A DNA stretch of 64,000 nt from Kalmusia sp. IMI 367209 (GCA_027946365.1 JAPEUQ010000018.1:828558-892557); one strand, 5' to 3'; counted from the first letter of the stretch, positions 36,080-49,099 are shown. Numbers and translations: made by a program. The notes: a model not told the origin generated them from the letters alone.

Positions 36080-36315
36080 TCTATATAATCTATTAAGATA
36101 TAGTTACCTAATTACCGTCTTTATAATACTTATAACGACGTTTCTTAAACTTTTATAATTATCTAGTAGTTTAACTAGACTTTACGTATAATATATATAA
36201 GTTATAATAAGAGTAATTTAATTAGTATACTTAGTAGTAGTACTCTATATAAAATTATATATATTATATAACGTAGTCTTCTTAATATACTTAGGAAGTA
36301 GATAATAGACTATAA

Positions 36316-37546
36316 GTTATACTAGTTTCCTTAGAATAGTATTAGTCATCTTTTTTAAAATCTTTTAAATCCTTTTATATTTAATATTAGCGTAGACTTT
36401 ATTAATAATTACTCTAATTTAGCGACTAAATCTAGTCTATATAGCTACCTACTATATAATAGTTTAAGCTTCTCTTACTTATATACTATAAATAAAATAA
36501 CATACTATAAGCTCTATACTTAAAAAGTTTATTTATTCTATATATAGTAATTTAAATCTTTATTATCTTATTACCGCCCTTCGTACTACGCGCTCAGCCT
36601 TACTATACCACGAAGGATCTTATATATCTAGATAATATTTTTATTACCTATTAACTTAAAGATAAACTCTTAGTTATTACTATCTAATATTAGAATACTA
36701 GTATCTATCTAGTTTATAATCTTTTAGAGTTTCTTTCTCTATAACGCTATTATCTATCTATTACTATCTTCTCTTTTAAGGCTCGCTATTACTATCTAGC
36801 TTAACTTATAAACCTACAGCGCTTTATTAATACTTAAGTATATATACTATTAGTAACTTCCTTTAACTATCCTACGTACTCTTAAGATCTCCTTATTATT
36901 TATAGTGGTTATCTTTGGTAATCCCGGACTAGACTTACTATTTATAATATATAGTATCTATAAGGACTTTAGTATACGCCTTATTATTTATAGAATAGAT
37001 AATAGGATTATAGATAATAGATTTAAACAGTTCGGTAAGGTCGATTCTAATATAAAAGTTATTTATAGATATAATAAAATCTAGATAATATATTAATAAT
37101 AGTTATTTATATAAGATCACGCGGTGTACTTAGCCTAGAAAAGAAAAAGAATATATTAGCAAGGCGGATATTAACGTTATAGTTAATAAAATAGAGAGAT
37201 AACAGTTACTACTTATAATAATCTTAATAGATGGCGACTTATTATAGCTACCATTATAATAAGAAGCCGTCGTTAAAAGACGATACGCGTACTATATCCT
37301 TTCTTTAATAAATTAAATAACTTTTAATTAGAGTATGCGCTAAGCCTCACTTTATAATCTAACGTAATGATCTTATAATCTAATCTAATAATCTAATAAA
37401 TCTAATGAAAATATAATATCTTTACTATTAATACCTTTTAAAATACCTTTTAAGTTAGAAAAGTAGTAGAAGGGAACCATTATTATCTTTTTAGTTTACT
37501 ATCCTTTATACTACGTATAATCTTTCGATGATTAAAATATATATAA
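36316..37546 (-). mobile_element. Repeat family G, copy G2
   Basis: About 1.23 kb inserted in A3 after TAGACTATAA (36306-36315), repeated at 37547-37556; the shared stretch may extend to 14 bases. The A1 copy has the site once. The left end AGTTATACTAGTTTCC is the G1 end with C to T and G to A changes. The ORF seen in G1 is more decayed here. Confidence 0.75.
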
Positions 37547-37910
37547 TAGACTATAATAATTAATTTAAAATAAATAAGTTATATACGCTTTATATATACT
37601 AAAGTGATATATATATAGTATTAAAAATAAGAAGATTAATATAGTATTATAATAAGCTTAAAATAAAAGAAATTATCTATTTATACTATAGACTTACTGC
37701 CACGTGGGCGAGATCTTAAAAACGGAAGACATAGAATCTTAGTATAATAATATATATATTATATCTATTATAAATACTATATATATATACTATATATCTA
37801 TAGCGTATATAGGAAACGTTAATACTATAAATATTCTTTTCCTTTCCTATAGAGTGAGGTTTTTATTAAGGCTATAATAGCTATAAGGGACTATAGCTAA
37901 AGGGAGATTC

Positions 37911-38129
37911 TATAATAAAGATATCATAAAGTTACTATAATATTAAAATATATTACGCTAGAATTAATAGAGTCTAGTACACTAAGAAAACTAAGTAAAT
38001 AAACTATATAAAACCTATACTATATACTTCCTTTAGGAAGTTAAGTATTATTTATTTAATATAACTAGAGTTATCCTTTATTATTAATTTTAGTGTGAAG
38101 TATATACTATTATCTATAACTAGACCTTA
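37911..38129 (+). repeat. 3' LTR of chromovirus copy A3
   Basis: 219 bp from TATAATAAAGATATC to GACCTTATA, matching the two other A LTRs. It is preceded by a purine tract (AAAGGGAGA) at about 37899-37907. Confidence 0.8.
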
Positions 38130-38363
38130 TATTTATAAAATACGTTATCTTTATATTTATTATATCTATTATAGTTTTTTAATATTAGTTATTTTATATT
38201 ATTAAAGCGTAGGTATAACGACTAGATCTTAGCCTTAGTATATAATTATATATATTTTATTAGTAAGAAAACCTTCCTCAGTATTTAAGCTAGCTTTTAA
38301 TAATCTTTAATAGTAGAGAATATTAAAATAGATTTTAGAGATACTAGACTAATTTTATATAAC

Positions 38364-38750
38364 TATTAAAGCCTAACTCAGGGTAGCTAGTCCTAAGAGG
38401 TTAGTGGTTGGTTCTCAGGTAAGAGTATAGTTGGAGAAGGTAGATAAGAGATTAGAAAATCTAAAAGATAGATTATTAACTTATTCTAAGGTTATAACTT
38501 AGGTTAAATATAAAAACTAGAAGTTCTTATACTTAAGGTTATATATATATATTATTCTATAGATTCTATAATTCTATATTATCTTATACCGTAGGATATG
38601 TGGGATCCTATGATATAGTTACGTAATATCAGCTAACTATAAGTCATCCTATAGCTTAGTATATAAGATATTATAAAACATTACCTAATTATAATAGGGT
38701 AAGGGTTATTATAAGTAGCTAATCCCTATATAGGATTCTAGATCCTAATA
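38364..38750 (-). repeat. 3' LTR of element C
   Basis: 387 bp. It pairs with 44391-44777 and with the reverse-oriented LTR of element F (62005-62390). Confidence 0.9.
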
Positions 38751-39299
38751 TTATCCCCCTCCTTCTAGTATATATCCTTATATAATAACTTATATCCTTC
38801 TAAAGTACTTATTATCGTCATTTTATTAGAAATTAAATAAATATAATTAGTTAGATTACTATAGTTACTTATAAGTACTATATTAAGAAAGGTTAACCTT
38901 ATAAAATGTCATCTTTAAAGGTCTAATATAGGAATTATTATAAGAATAATATCGCGAAATGCGAGCCTATAAAACTAGTAATTTCCAATTTTTCCTAAAT
39001 AGATAATAAGGTTAAGCGTCTAGAAAAATTAAAGAAAGCGGCTACTATTAAGAAAGAAGCTATAATAGCTACTCTTTAGGTAGTTTATACTAAGAGGAGT
39101 TGTTTAATAAAGCAGAGACGATTCCTAAAAGAATATAAATCTTAGCTATTAATGGAATCTATAAGGTTTATAAAGGATATTAAATAAATATCTAAAAGGA
39201 CTAGAGTCTTTAGGGTAGGATATTACTTAGTTAGAGAATAGTTTAATATCTAGGTTCCTTAACCTAAACTAATTAACTTATCCTCCTCCTTTAGATCCT

Positions 39300-42200
39300 A
39301 GTACTTTAGAGCCCATTTCTTAATTTTCTATTTAGTAGGTTCTTTTTTACTTTATTAAGGAGTGATTTATAATTTTATTAAAGTTCTTCTTTTAGTTCCT
39401 ATATATTTTTGGAATATAGATAGTTCTTCCACTTAACTAACTATTCTTATAGAACTTAGTTATTCCTTTTAATTTTTAATAATTAAGGAGTACTTCTACT
39501 TTAAATTTAGTTTCTTCCTCTAGTTAGTAATAGAAGGTTATTTTAACTAGTATATTATCATTGGCGGGTTCTAATAGTGATATATAGAATACTAGATATA
39601 TTCTTATATCTTATAGTAGTTCTAGTTTATAGTTTATAGATAATACTTATTCTAATATAAAAAATGGTCCGACTTTAATATAATCTAGTTTCTTATATAT
39701 TTTTATTTTTACGTTTTTAAGTTCTTTATTAGTAGATATACTTTATCCCCTTCTTTAGCTAAGGTGCCTTTTTTCATTTTTATTAATATAGGAGATGCTT
39801 TATTACTATTTTACGAGAAGATTTCATTATAGTTCTATATATATTTATTTTATACTTTCTATATTCTATATTACTTTTTCTATTTTTACTTATATTGGCA
39901 TTGTTTGATTGAAAAGGTGTAGGTATATTTTATAATTTATATAATATGGTATTATTCCTATTATTACTAATATATTATTATTATATACTAGTTATACTAT
40001 TAATAGTAAGGAGATTTAATTATTTTTATTTTATTATAGTATATTCTAAGGTATATTTCTATTATTTAATTTATTCTTTCTATTTATCCATCTATTTATA
40101 GATGATATACTATTAATAGTTTCCATTTTATTCTAATAAGCGCCATTAGGGTTATCTAGTAGTTAGATATAAATAACTTATCTCTATTATTAATTATTAT
40201 CTTTGGTATTCTATAGTGTCTAATATATTAATCTAGAAGTAAAAACTCTAGTTCTTTAGTAGTTATCTTAGTTATACATAAAAGTAGTTTAATATATTTA
40301 GTAAATCTATCTACTATAACTAGTATAGCATCATACTTTATTTCTATTATAAGGTCTTTTAACGAGGGTAGTCCTATTACGAAGTCTATTAAGATATCTT
40401 TTAAAATATTATTAATATCTTAATTATTTATATTTCTTCGTATTTAGTATATATTATATACTTATTTTTAATAATCTATATATTTCTAAATATATCTAGT
40501 TATAGCTTCTTTTATTCCTTTAAAGGTATAGTTTTGTTAAATTAGTTCTATAGTTTATCTAATACTAGGGTGTTTATATACTAGATTATTATAATATTAT
40601 TAAATAATTTCTTCTTATAGATACTTTAGTACGTTCCTTATAATTAATAGTAAGAGGTTAAGTTCTATAATAGATTCTAGTATTCTATTAAGCAATTTTT
40701 TTAGTATTACTAAGTATGTTTTTTTTCCGCCTACTAGGTCACTTTTTCTACTAAGTATATCTACTCTACCATTTTCCTTTTCTATTATATAGATAATTTT
40801 AAATTTATATTAGCCTATAATTTATAACTATTATTATTATCTAGGTGTAAGTTCTTTTATAGTCATAAACCTAAGTAAGTTTTTATAATCCGTATAGATT
40901 TCTAGGCTTAAGTAACTAAGAGAATAGAGTCTTTAATACTTAAGGGCTTTTACTATTATATATAGTTCTTTATCATAAATATTATATCTTATTTCCGCGT
41001 TATTAAACTTATATAAGTAGTAGACTACTAGATACTATTATCTATCTTATTTCTATTTTATATATGCGTCTATTACTAGGTTGCTAGCGTCTATTTTAAA
41101 GCGTAAAGGCTTATTATCCTAATAGTAGATTAAAACTAGTTCTATTATATATACTATCTTAAGTATTTAAAAAGCTATTCTATATTTATCTATCTATATA
41201 AAGGGTATATCTTTTAGATAAGATTAGTTAAGGGTATTATAATCTTAAAGTAATCCTTAATAAATTATCTATTAAATCTATAGAATTTTATAAATTCTTA
41301 GATGTTTTTTACTATCTTAGGTATAGGCTATTTCTTAATATATTTTATTTTATTAAGTACTATTCGGATTTCTCTAGTATTAATAATATGTCCTAGAATT
41401 CTAACTCTATTATATAAAATTTACACTTTTAAGGTTTAATTCTTAAGTATACCTTATCTAGTACTCTTAATACGCTTTTAATATACTCTTTATAGTCTTT
41501 TTATTTTTAGAATAGACTAGAATGTCATCTAGATATACTATAATAAAGATATTAAGGTATTCTCTTAGTATATTATTAATTAGTACTTAAAAGTAACTAA
41601 TATATTAGTAAGTCTAAAAGGCATTATATTATATTTAAATAATTTATATTTTATTCTAAAGACTATTTTCTATTTATTACCTTTCTTTATTCTAATTAGA
41701 TAGTATCTATCTTATAGATCTATACTAGTGAATAACTTTACTCTTCTTAATTATTCTTATAGTTTAGTAATATTAGATAGTAGATATTTATTTTTATTAT
41801 AATATCGTTAAGTTATCTATAGTCTATATAAGGTCTTAACTTTAAGTTATATTTCTTAGCTATAAATATAAATAGGCTTACTACTAGTAATTTTAAAGAA
41901 CTAATATATCCTTTTACTAAATTAGTTTTAATAAATTCTTTTTCTTACTAGAGTTCCTTTCCTACCTTATAATATAGTACTCTAAAGAATAACGTCTTCC
42001 CTTCTTCTAGATTAATGCCATAATCTTAGGGTTAATACTTAGGTAGATTTACTCTTCCTTCCTCTTTTTAAAATAAATAACTCTATTATTTATATTTATT
42101 AGGGATATTATAAGTAGTACTAGTTCTCATAGACTTATATTTCTTAACCTAGTAGTAGCTACTAGTATTTACTAAATTAATCTATTTTTTCTTTATAACC

Positions 42201-43200
42201 GTCTTTGTTAAAGAGATATAGTTAATCTCCTTTTTATCTACTATTAATTTTTATTAATACGTGGGCTTTACTATTATAGTATAATTATAATACGTTAGTA
42301 AGATTTTTCTTTTATCTAATTAATTATTAGATTATATTCTTATATCTATAATAATCTAGTATAATATCCTAATTACTTATATTTTTAAGAATATTTAGTT
42401 TTATAAATTCTAGGTATCCTTAAATATTTAGTTATCCTTTTATTTTATATTTAATTACTTTAATTATTTTTTTTATTTATAACGTAGACTTCTTTATTAT
42501 ACTCTATATGATATTAAATGAGTCTATTATAGTCTATAGTAGTACTAGAGATATAATTTAATTATACTTCTAAGTTAATAAGGATTAATATTTAGTATTT
42601 ATTAAACTTTACTAGTAGTTTTATAAGTCTAATAGAGTTAATTATATTAAGTTCTATTATAAGATATAGTTGTTATCTAGTATTCCTAAAAAGACTATTC
42701 TAATAGAAGAGATTTCTAATTATATCCTCCTTATTCCTTAGTTTATTAGGTAGGCTTTTTTCTTCTACGTTTACTTAGATATAATATTTATAAAATTATC
42801 CTCTTCTTTATTATCTAGTTTATATCTTAAAGTATATATTATAGCTTTATTATAACTATTTCTATATTTTAGTATAGCGTATCGTATATATTTATTATTT
42901 AAATAGGTATACTATAAAGGTTATAAATAGGTACCGTTTAAAATAATTTTTATGAATATATATTCTTTATTAGTGTAATTAGGAAAGAACTATATCTCTT
43001 ATTTATTCTATAGGTGTATATTACATTAGTTAATAGGGTAATTAAATGACTACTATTAGTATTAATTTTATTTCTATAGGAAATTATTATATACTAGTTT
43101 ATCCTTATAATAAAGTATATAATAATTATAGAAATATTCTTTATAATTAGTTTTTACGTATTATAGGTTACGATAGTCTAGGGTATATTATAGGGTATAC
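39300..43200 (-). pseudogene. Decayed pol of element C (RT, RNase H, integrase)
   Basis: On the minus strand at about 41555-41515 IFIIVYLDDILVYS is the intact gypsy RT catalytic box. At about 40990-40860 EIRYNIYDKEL, IVKALKY and LEIYTDYKNLLRFMT are the RNase H motifs. Near 40410-40290 KDILIDFVIGLPS followed by YDAILVIVDRFTKY is the integrase core with its first Asp. The motifs are clearer than in chromovirus A, so RIP is milder here. Confidence 0.82.
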
Positions 43201-43299
43201 TAGATATTTTTAGAATCTAGTAGTTAAATCTAGAGTAAATTATCTTTAGATAGTATACTTAATATATCTTTCTATATTTTTATATTTTTATTAAGATGA

Positions 43300-44363
43300 A
43301 ATATAATATATTACTTTCTAGTTTTATAATTATAATTTTAGTTCTTTAGTTTCTTAACTTTTAGTAGTTTATTTTCTTTATTACTATCTTCTAGTAGTTC
43401 TTTACTATCTATAATTATCTATTTATTAAAGTCTAGTTTATCAGCTTTAATTAATATATTTAACTAGCGAATTATCGTATTCTTCTTAGATAATTTATAG
43501 TTTCTAGTAATAATATAACCCAGTTTATTATAATTATAGTAGATATATATCTTAGTCTCTTTCTAGTTTTCCATATTAGGTTCTATTTAAGTTATATTCT
43601 ATAAACCTAATAAGGTTTTTTATCTTCCTTTTTCCTTTTCTATAATATTAAGCTCTCTAGTATACTAGATTCCTTTTATTAATTAATAACTATACGGGTC
43701 CGCATGCTAGAGTCTTATAGCTTAATAGTTAAAGTTACTAGCTAGAGTTCTATAGTTACGTTATTCTTTAGTATATTCTAGTTCTTTATAGAGGTTATAC
43801 TATTTTATATTAATCCTTATAGCTTCTTTATTTAGGTCTTTAAGAATTTAGATAATAGTTCTATTATATAGGAGTTCCTTTATACTAAGTTCTTAAGTTC
43901 TTATTAATATATATTAGCGAGAGAGGCGTTATTCTAGTTAGTTTAATTAGAGTATTTTCTAAATTTAGTAGTATATTCTATAATAGATTAAACTTACTTA
44001 AGATTCTAGATAGCTCTTTTAGTAATAGATTATTTATTAGAGATTCTAAAGAATTATTTAATCTTAGCTTTAAAGTTATTATAATCTTTAATAATTTAGT
44101 TAGTTATATCTCCTTTAGTATTTTCTTCTCCTAGATATTAGCGTATATAAGGTTGGATCTATTTAAGAGTATTACCTTATATAAGGCGTAAGGTAAAGAT
44201 TACTTTTCTACTATTTTTAGTATTAGACTATTAAGGAAGTATAGATCTAGTTAAAGAAGTTAATCTTTAGTATAAGATTATACTCTATAGTAGAGATTAG
44301 ATCTTATAGGCTTATTTCTAATAGAATCTATACTATAATCTTAGCTAAAGATAGGGATTCCAT
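43300..44363 (-). pseudogene. Decayed gag of element C
   Basis: The start ATGGAATCCC reads MES.SLAKII on the minus strand from 44363; the same start is seen in D (about 60952-60961) and F (62418). Near 43551-43500 the frame reads IYYNYNKLGYITRN. This is a CX2CX4HX4C knuckle with Cys and His converted to Tyr but the Gly kept. Many stops. Confidence 0.7.
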
Positions 44364-44390
44364 TTATATTTATATTAAGGGTGTTTAAGA

Positions 44391-44777
44391 TATTAAAGCC
44401 TAACTTAGGGTAGCTAGTCCTAAGAGGTTAGTGGTTAGTTCTTAGATAAGAGTATAGTTAGAGAAGGTAGATAAGAGATTAGAGAATCTAAAAGATAGAT
44501 TACTAACTTATTTTAAGGTTATAACTTAGGTTAAATATAAAAACTAGAAGTTCTTACGCTTAAGATTATATATATATATTATCTTATAAATCCTATAGTT
44601 CCATATTATCTTATACTATAGGATATATAGGATCCTATAGTATAGTTACACGATATTAGCTAACTATAAGTTATCCTATAGCTTAACGCGTGGGATATTA
44701 TGGAACATTACCTAATTATGGTGGGGCAAGGGTCGTTATAAGTAGCCGATCCCTATATAGGATTCTAGATCCTAATA
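44391..44777 (-). repeat. 5' LTR of element C
   Basis: 387 bp, the same length as the partner LTR. The gag start (ATGGAATCCC, minus strand at 44363) lies 27 bases beyond it. Confidence 0.9.
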
Positions 44778-45416
44778 ATAACTAAAAGCTATTCTATTAA
44801 AGCTTAATATAAGGTTATAAACTCTAGTATTATTATTACTAATATAAAGCGTATAGGAGGTATAGATACTATATAATATATATAAGATTAAGGTATAATC
44901 TATATTTATTTAATAAAGAATTTAAAACCGTTCTAGATCCTTTATAAATTTATTAGATAAAAAGATTAGATAGCTAAGTAAAGGCGTATAGTAGATTATA
45001 TATAATATAGTATTATTATAAAAGGGGTAGATATATATATAAAGTATAATTAATAAGCTTATAAAATATTAATTAAGAAAATATAAATATATTTAAATAG
45101 AGGAGACCTAATAGTTAGGGAAGTATAGGACTTAATTATTAAAAGGGTAGATAGGAGCGTGATACTAGCGAAGGACCTACGCGTAAGATATATAATATAA
45201 GATACTATAAGCGTTATAGTAAGAAAGGATATAACTCTCATATCTATAAGATAGAAATAGATAATACTAAGGATAGTAATAAGTCTAAAGAATAGATTAG
45301 TTTACTTATATTTTTAATATATATATTACACGTTACGTGATATTATTATATAGATAGTATACTAGTTTAGTATTATATATTTACTTAGGGTGCATGCTTA
45401 TTTATAAAACACGTTA

Positions 45417-45854
45417 CATACTCTAGCCTTATTTAAATATAATTCTAGCTTATTTTCTATTATTAAACTATTAATATTATTACTAGTAATATATAATTTA
45501 TCATTACTACTACTATTAGTATCTAAATAATCTAAATCTAAATCTATAGTAGTAGTAGTATTATTATTAATAGTAGTATCTATAAGATTAGTTTTATAAA
45601 TTTCTTTATATTTATTATAAACTTATATAAAATAGTTTTTATATTAATAATAGTTTTATTACTATAATTTAATTTATTAAATATATCTAATTTAAATTGC
45701 GGATTAAGAATAGTAATTAAATATAGATCTTTTAATTTATTAATATTATTATCTAAAATAGAGTAATATTCTAGTAATTTCTTTTTTACTTCTAGTAATC
45801 CCGTAGTAATAAAAGGATTATTATAATTTTTTTTACTTAAAGACTCTAAACTAT
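45417..45854 (-). pseudogene. Fragment of an hAT transposase
   Basis: 438 bases squeezed between the right end of mariner H and the left end of mariner J. Read on the minus strand, about 90 codons run without a stop (LLEVKKKLLEYYSILDN, then LKDLYLITILNPQFKLDIF). They resemble the hAT region with ..YYIA.ILDPRFKL.YF. A one-base shift leads into YNKYKEIYKTNLIDTT and an Asn/Asp/Ser-rich stretch. The rest of the gene is not in the window. It is distinct from the hAT at 12808. Confidence 0.6.
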
Positions 45855-46045
45855 TAACGTGTTTTATAAGTAAATATACACTCTAAATAAGTATATAATA
45901 TTAAACTAGTATACTACCTACGCGTAACTATTACGTAATATCTTGACTATAATAAACTAAAAAATTTATACTAAAACTAATATATAACTTACTATCTTTA
46001 ATATTAATACGTAATGTGTTTAAAGCGAAAATTAAACTATAGATA

Positions 46046-46945
46046 ACGTGTTTCATAAGCGAGTCGCCAACCCAAGCGAGTCGCCAACGCGATTTTATAC
46101 TAGAAAATCAAAAATCTAGAGCTTTATATCTCTACATCTAATAGTTAAAAATTTCTAAAATTTTAACTAGTAGTAGCTACTTATATAATCTCTAGATTTT
46201 ATAAGTTTTAACTTAGTAGTAATTATATTACGTAAGCTATAGTAGCTTAAAGTTTTTTTAAAAATTCTTAGTTTCTTTAGTATCTATAGTACTAGTAGAG
46301 CTATAGATTTATAAATTAAATATTATATTCTTTAAATATAACATACTCTTTTATAAAATTATTAAAAGCTAAGTATAAAGAAAAGTAGTAGTTACTAGAA
46401 TTAAGAAATATAAGCGAGTTTAGCTTATTTACTAATAACTTCTCTTTAGACTTACTAATTTATATAAAACTTTAATATATTATAGTCTATATATAACTTA
46501 TATTATATATAAAATTTTAGATTATTATACCTTAATATAGTAGAGTTATCTAAGAAAAGGTAGATTTTAGTACTTAGTAGCTTTAAGCTAATATAGCTTA
46601 CGTAATATAATAGTTACTAAGTTAAAACTTATAAAGCTTAGAGCTTATATATATAGTTATTACTAGTTAAAATTTTAGATTATTATATCTTACTATAGTA
46701 GAGTTATCCAAGAAAAAGTAGATTTTAGTACATAGTAGCTTTAAGCTAATATAGCTTACGTAATATAATTACTACTAAGTTAAAACTTATAAAATCTAGA
46801 GATTATATAAGTAGCTACTACTAGTTAAAATTTCTAAAATTTTAAACTATTAGATGTAGAGATATAAAGCTCTAGATTTTTAATTTTCTAGTATAAAATC
46901 GCGTTGGCGACTCGCTTGGGTTGGCGACTCGCTTATGAAACACGT
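46046..46945. mobile_element. Mariner-type MITE with long inverted repeats
   Basis: Exactly 900 bp between TA dinucleotides (46044-46045, 46946-46947). Both ends read ACGTGTTTCATAAGCGAGTC inwards. The inverted arms extend about 220 bp, including AAATCTAGAGCTTTATATCT-like blocks. The left half matches copy L at 1005. No coding capacity. It probably depends on a Fot-type transposase such as that of mariner I or K, since its outer 45 bases match mariner I. Confidence 0.87.
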
Positions 46946-47009
46946 TATATATAATATATTTTAAAGGACTTTTAATAGGCGATGTACTAGGAAGCGTATA
47001 TAATATAAC

Positions 47010-47517
47010 CAGTATTGCAAAAATAGTAATTACTATATAATTAAGTAATATTACTATAAAGTTTACTATTTTCCTAATAGTAATACTAAGTAAAGTTCAA
47101 TTACTATTTATAGTAATGTTTATAAATTCTAGAATTTAAATACTTTAAAATACTAGATTTATAGAATATAACTTATAGATTATAAATCTATTTTAGTTTT
47201 TTTAATAGCTATAGTATAGCGCTCTTAATAATTAATTTTAACTTTTTTTATTTTTTAATTTTTCTAAGTCCATAAAAAGTAAATTAAAATTAATTATTAA
47301 GAGCGCTATACTATAGCTATTTAAAAACTAAAATAGATTTATAATCTATAGATTATATTCTATAAATCTAGTATTTTAAAGTATTTAAATTTTAGAATTT
47401 ATAAACATTACTATAAATAGTAATTGAACTTTTACTTAGTATTACTATCTTATTAATACTATATAGTAATATTACTATTTACTAAGTAAAGTTCAATTAC
47501 TATTTTTTATAATACTA
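47010..47517. mobile_element. Foldback hAT MITE, copy 2
   Basis: 508 bp with TSD AATATAAC (47002-47009, 47518-47525); mariner I contains the single site AATGTAAC. Termini are CAGTATTGCAAAA and TTTTATAATACTA. Inverted arms with blocks like TTAAGAGCGCTATACTATAG match MITE copy 1 at 27976. Confidence 0.87.
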
Positions 47518-48122
47518 AATATAACTATAAAGTAAACTTAAAGCGCCTAATAAAACTAAAAGAGAAGACTATAGTCTAAAGGATTATTAAGTTATCTAAA
47601 TAAAATTTTATACTTTTAAGGTCCTATATATAAGAAATAATAGATAGACTTCTTAGATTATAAGATAGTAACCCTACTAGTAAGAACTAAGTTAATAACT
47701 TTATTAAATAAATTTCTAAGCTCTAGAAGTACTAAAGCCATCTATATAATTATTAATAAGCTATCTATAAAGATTCTATAGTTATTTAATACTAGTTTAA
47801 CTTAATATAGGAGATAAAATAGAAATAAAGGATTATAAATAATAATATTTATAATTTTAATAAGACTAGGTTTATAATAAGTAAGATGACTATACTAGTT
47901 TTCTTAGAATAGTATTAGTCACCTTTTTTAAAATCTTTTAAATCCTTTTATATTTAATATTGGTGTAGACTTTGTTAATAATCACTCTAATCTAGCGACT
48001 AAATCTAGTCTATATAGCTATCTACTATATAATAGCTTAAGCTTCTTTTACTTATATATTATAAATAAAATAATATACTATAAACTCTATATTTAAAAAA
48101 AAAGTTCACTCATTTATATATA

Positions 48123-48514
48123 TATTAAAGCCTAACTCGGGGTAGCTAGTTCTAAGAGGTTAGTGGTTAGTTCTCAGGTAGGAGTATAGTTAGAGAAGGT
48201 AGATAAGAGGTTAGAGAATTCAAAAGATAGATTACTAACTTATTCTAAGGTTATAACTTAGGTTAAATATAAACTTTATAGGAGAGTTTATATATAAGTT
48301 ATATACTCCTAATAGGCGCTCTATTATAGAGCGCTCTTTATAGAGCGCTTACTATAGGCCACTTACTATAGAGTGTTCTCTACAGAGCGCTCTTTAGGGA
48401 GTAGTTATATAACTTAGTGTCTATAATATAGTTATAATAATTATTAGTAAATAAGAGCTAATAATTATATATAAAATAGGCATAAGGCCCCCTTTAGAAT
48501 CTTAGATTCTAATA
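48123..48514 (-). repeat. 3' LTR of element D
   Basis: 392 bp. The first ~150 bases match the LTR of C. The rest has its own sequence with repeated CTCTATAGAGCGCTC motifs, apart from the common terminal GATTCTAATA. Confidence 0.88.
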
Positions 48515-49099
48515 TTATCCCCTTCTTTAGCGATTTATCTTAAATTATATATCTTAATTTTACTATAATTATATAAGCGTAGTTTAACCCTACTTATTCT
48601 TAAATATATTAGTTACTATACCTTTTAATAATATTCTTTATAAATATCATCTATATTATAAGATTCTTTAAGCCAACTATATTATAGAATTTTCTTATAT
48701 TAATTATTCTATAGAAAACTAAATACTATATTATATCTAATTTAAATCTAAAGTATACGAAATATATTAAATTAAATTATTCTTATATAAACTTATTATA
48801 GCTATTATTAAATAAGACTCGTGAGGAGTATTAGAAGAAGGTAGAAGAGGATAAAAAATTACTAAATATAATAATAATTTAGTTACTACGGAATAAGAAG
48901 GTATTAATATAGACTAAAAGCGTACGCGTAAAAGACTTTATATATAATAATAGATATAGTAGTAAATAGAAAGATAATTATAGTTAAATCTTATTCTATA
49001 CTAGATACTACTATGGCTTATTCTCTAGTGATATAGACTATACTAGATATATTAAATAGTTTTATTATAGTTCCTTTAAGTTCTATATCTATTAGTGGT

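Larger units (their letters stand above)
31177..38129 (+). mobile_element. Partial chromovirus copy A3 (RNase H to 3' LTR)
   Basis: Starts in RNase H at a TAGTA microhomology junction with A2. Domains: RNase H 31181-31337 and 33174-33400, integrase about 33750-34500, chromodomain about 34915-35010. Then come the 3' region with a (TTA)n run at about 35356-35388 and the LTR. It is interrupted by mariner K, a solo LTR of family E and repeat G2. Gag and reverse transcriptase are absent. Confidence 0.78.
38364..44777 (-). mobile_element. Complete Ty3/gypsy element C
   Basis: 6414 bp with LTRs 38364-38750 and 44391-44777 (387 bp each) and TSD ATAAC (38359-38363, 44778-44782). The LTR ends TATTAAAGCC...CCTAATA are RIP forms of TGTTA...TAACA. 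The purine tract next to the left LTR (TTATCCCCCTCCTTC, read on the minus strand) gives minus orientation. Gag, reverse transcriptase, RNase H and integrase follow in the usual Ty3/gypsy order. The YLDD box is intact although many stops are present. Confidence 0.9.
38130..45414 (+). mobile_element. Truncated mariner H, interrupted by gypsy element C
   Basis: The pieces 38130-38358 and 44783-45414 together match the C-terminal half of mariner K (for example the stretch at 32335-32460 and the one near 32560). The right terminus is CTTATTTATAAAACACGT before TA at 45415-45416. The 5' half is missing: the sequence joins the LTR of A3 directly. Decayed transposase, plus strand. Confidence 0.7.
45857..47886 (+). 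mobile_element. Mariner J, invaded by two MITEs and repeat G3
   Basis: Starts ACGTGTTTTATAAGTAAA after TA (45855-45856). Without the MITEs it matches the end of mariner I in reverse over about 600 bases. The transposase on the plus strand reaches NFNKT.FIIS near 47850-47880 and is cut there by repeat G3. The remainder is not in the window, so the 3' end lies past element F or is lost. Confidence 0.75.

Noticed and set aside
45059..45241. 60-codon minus-strand ORF
   Set aside because: It is antisense to the decayed mariner H transposase and consists of low-complexity Ile/Leu/Ser/Thr codons produced by AT-rich sequence.
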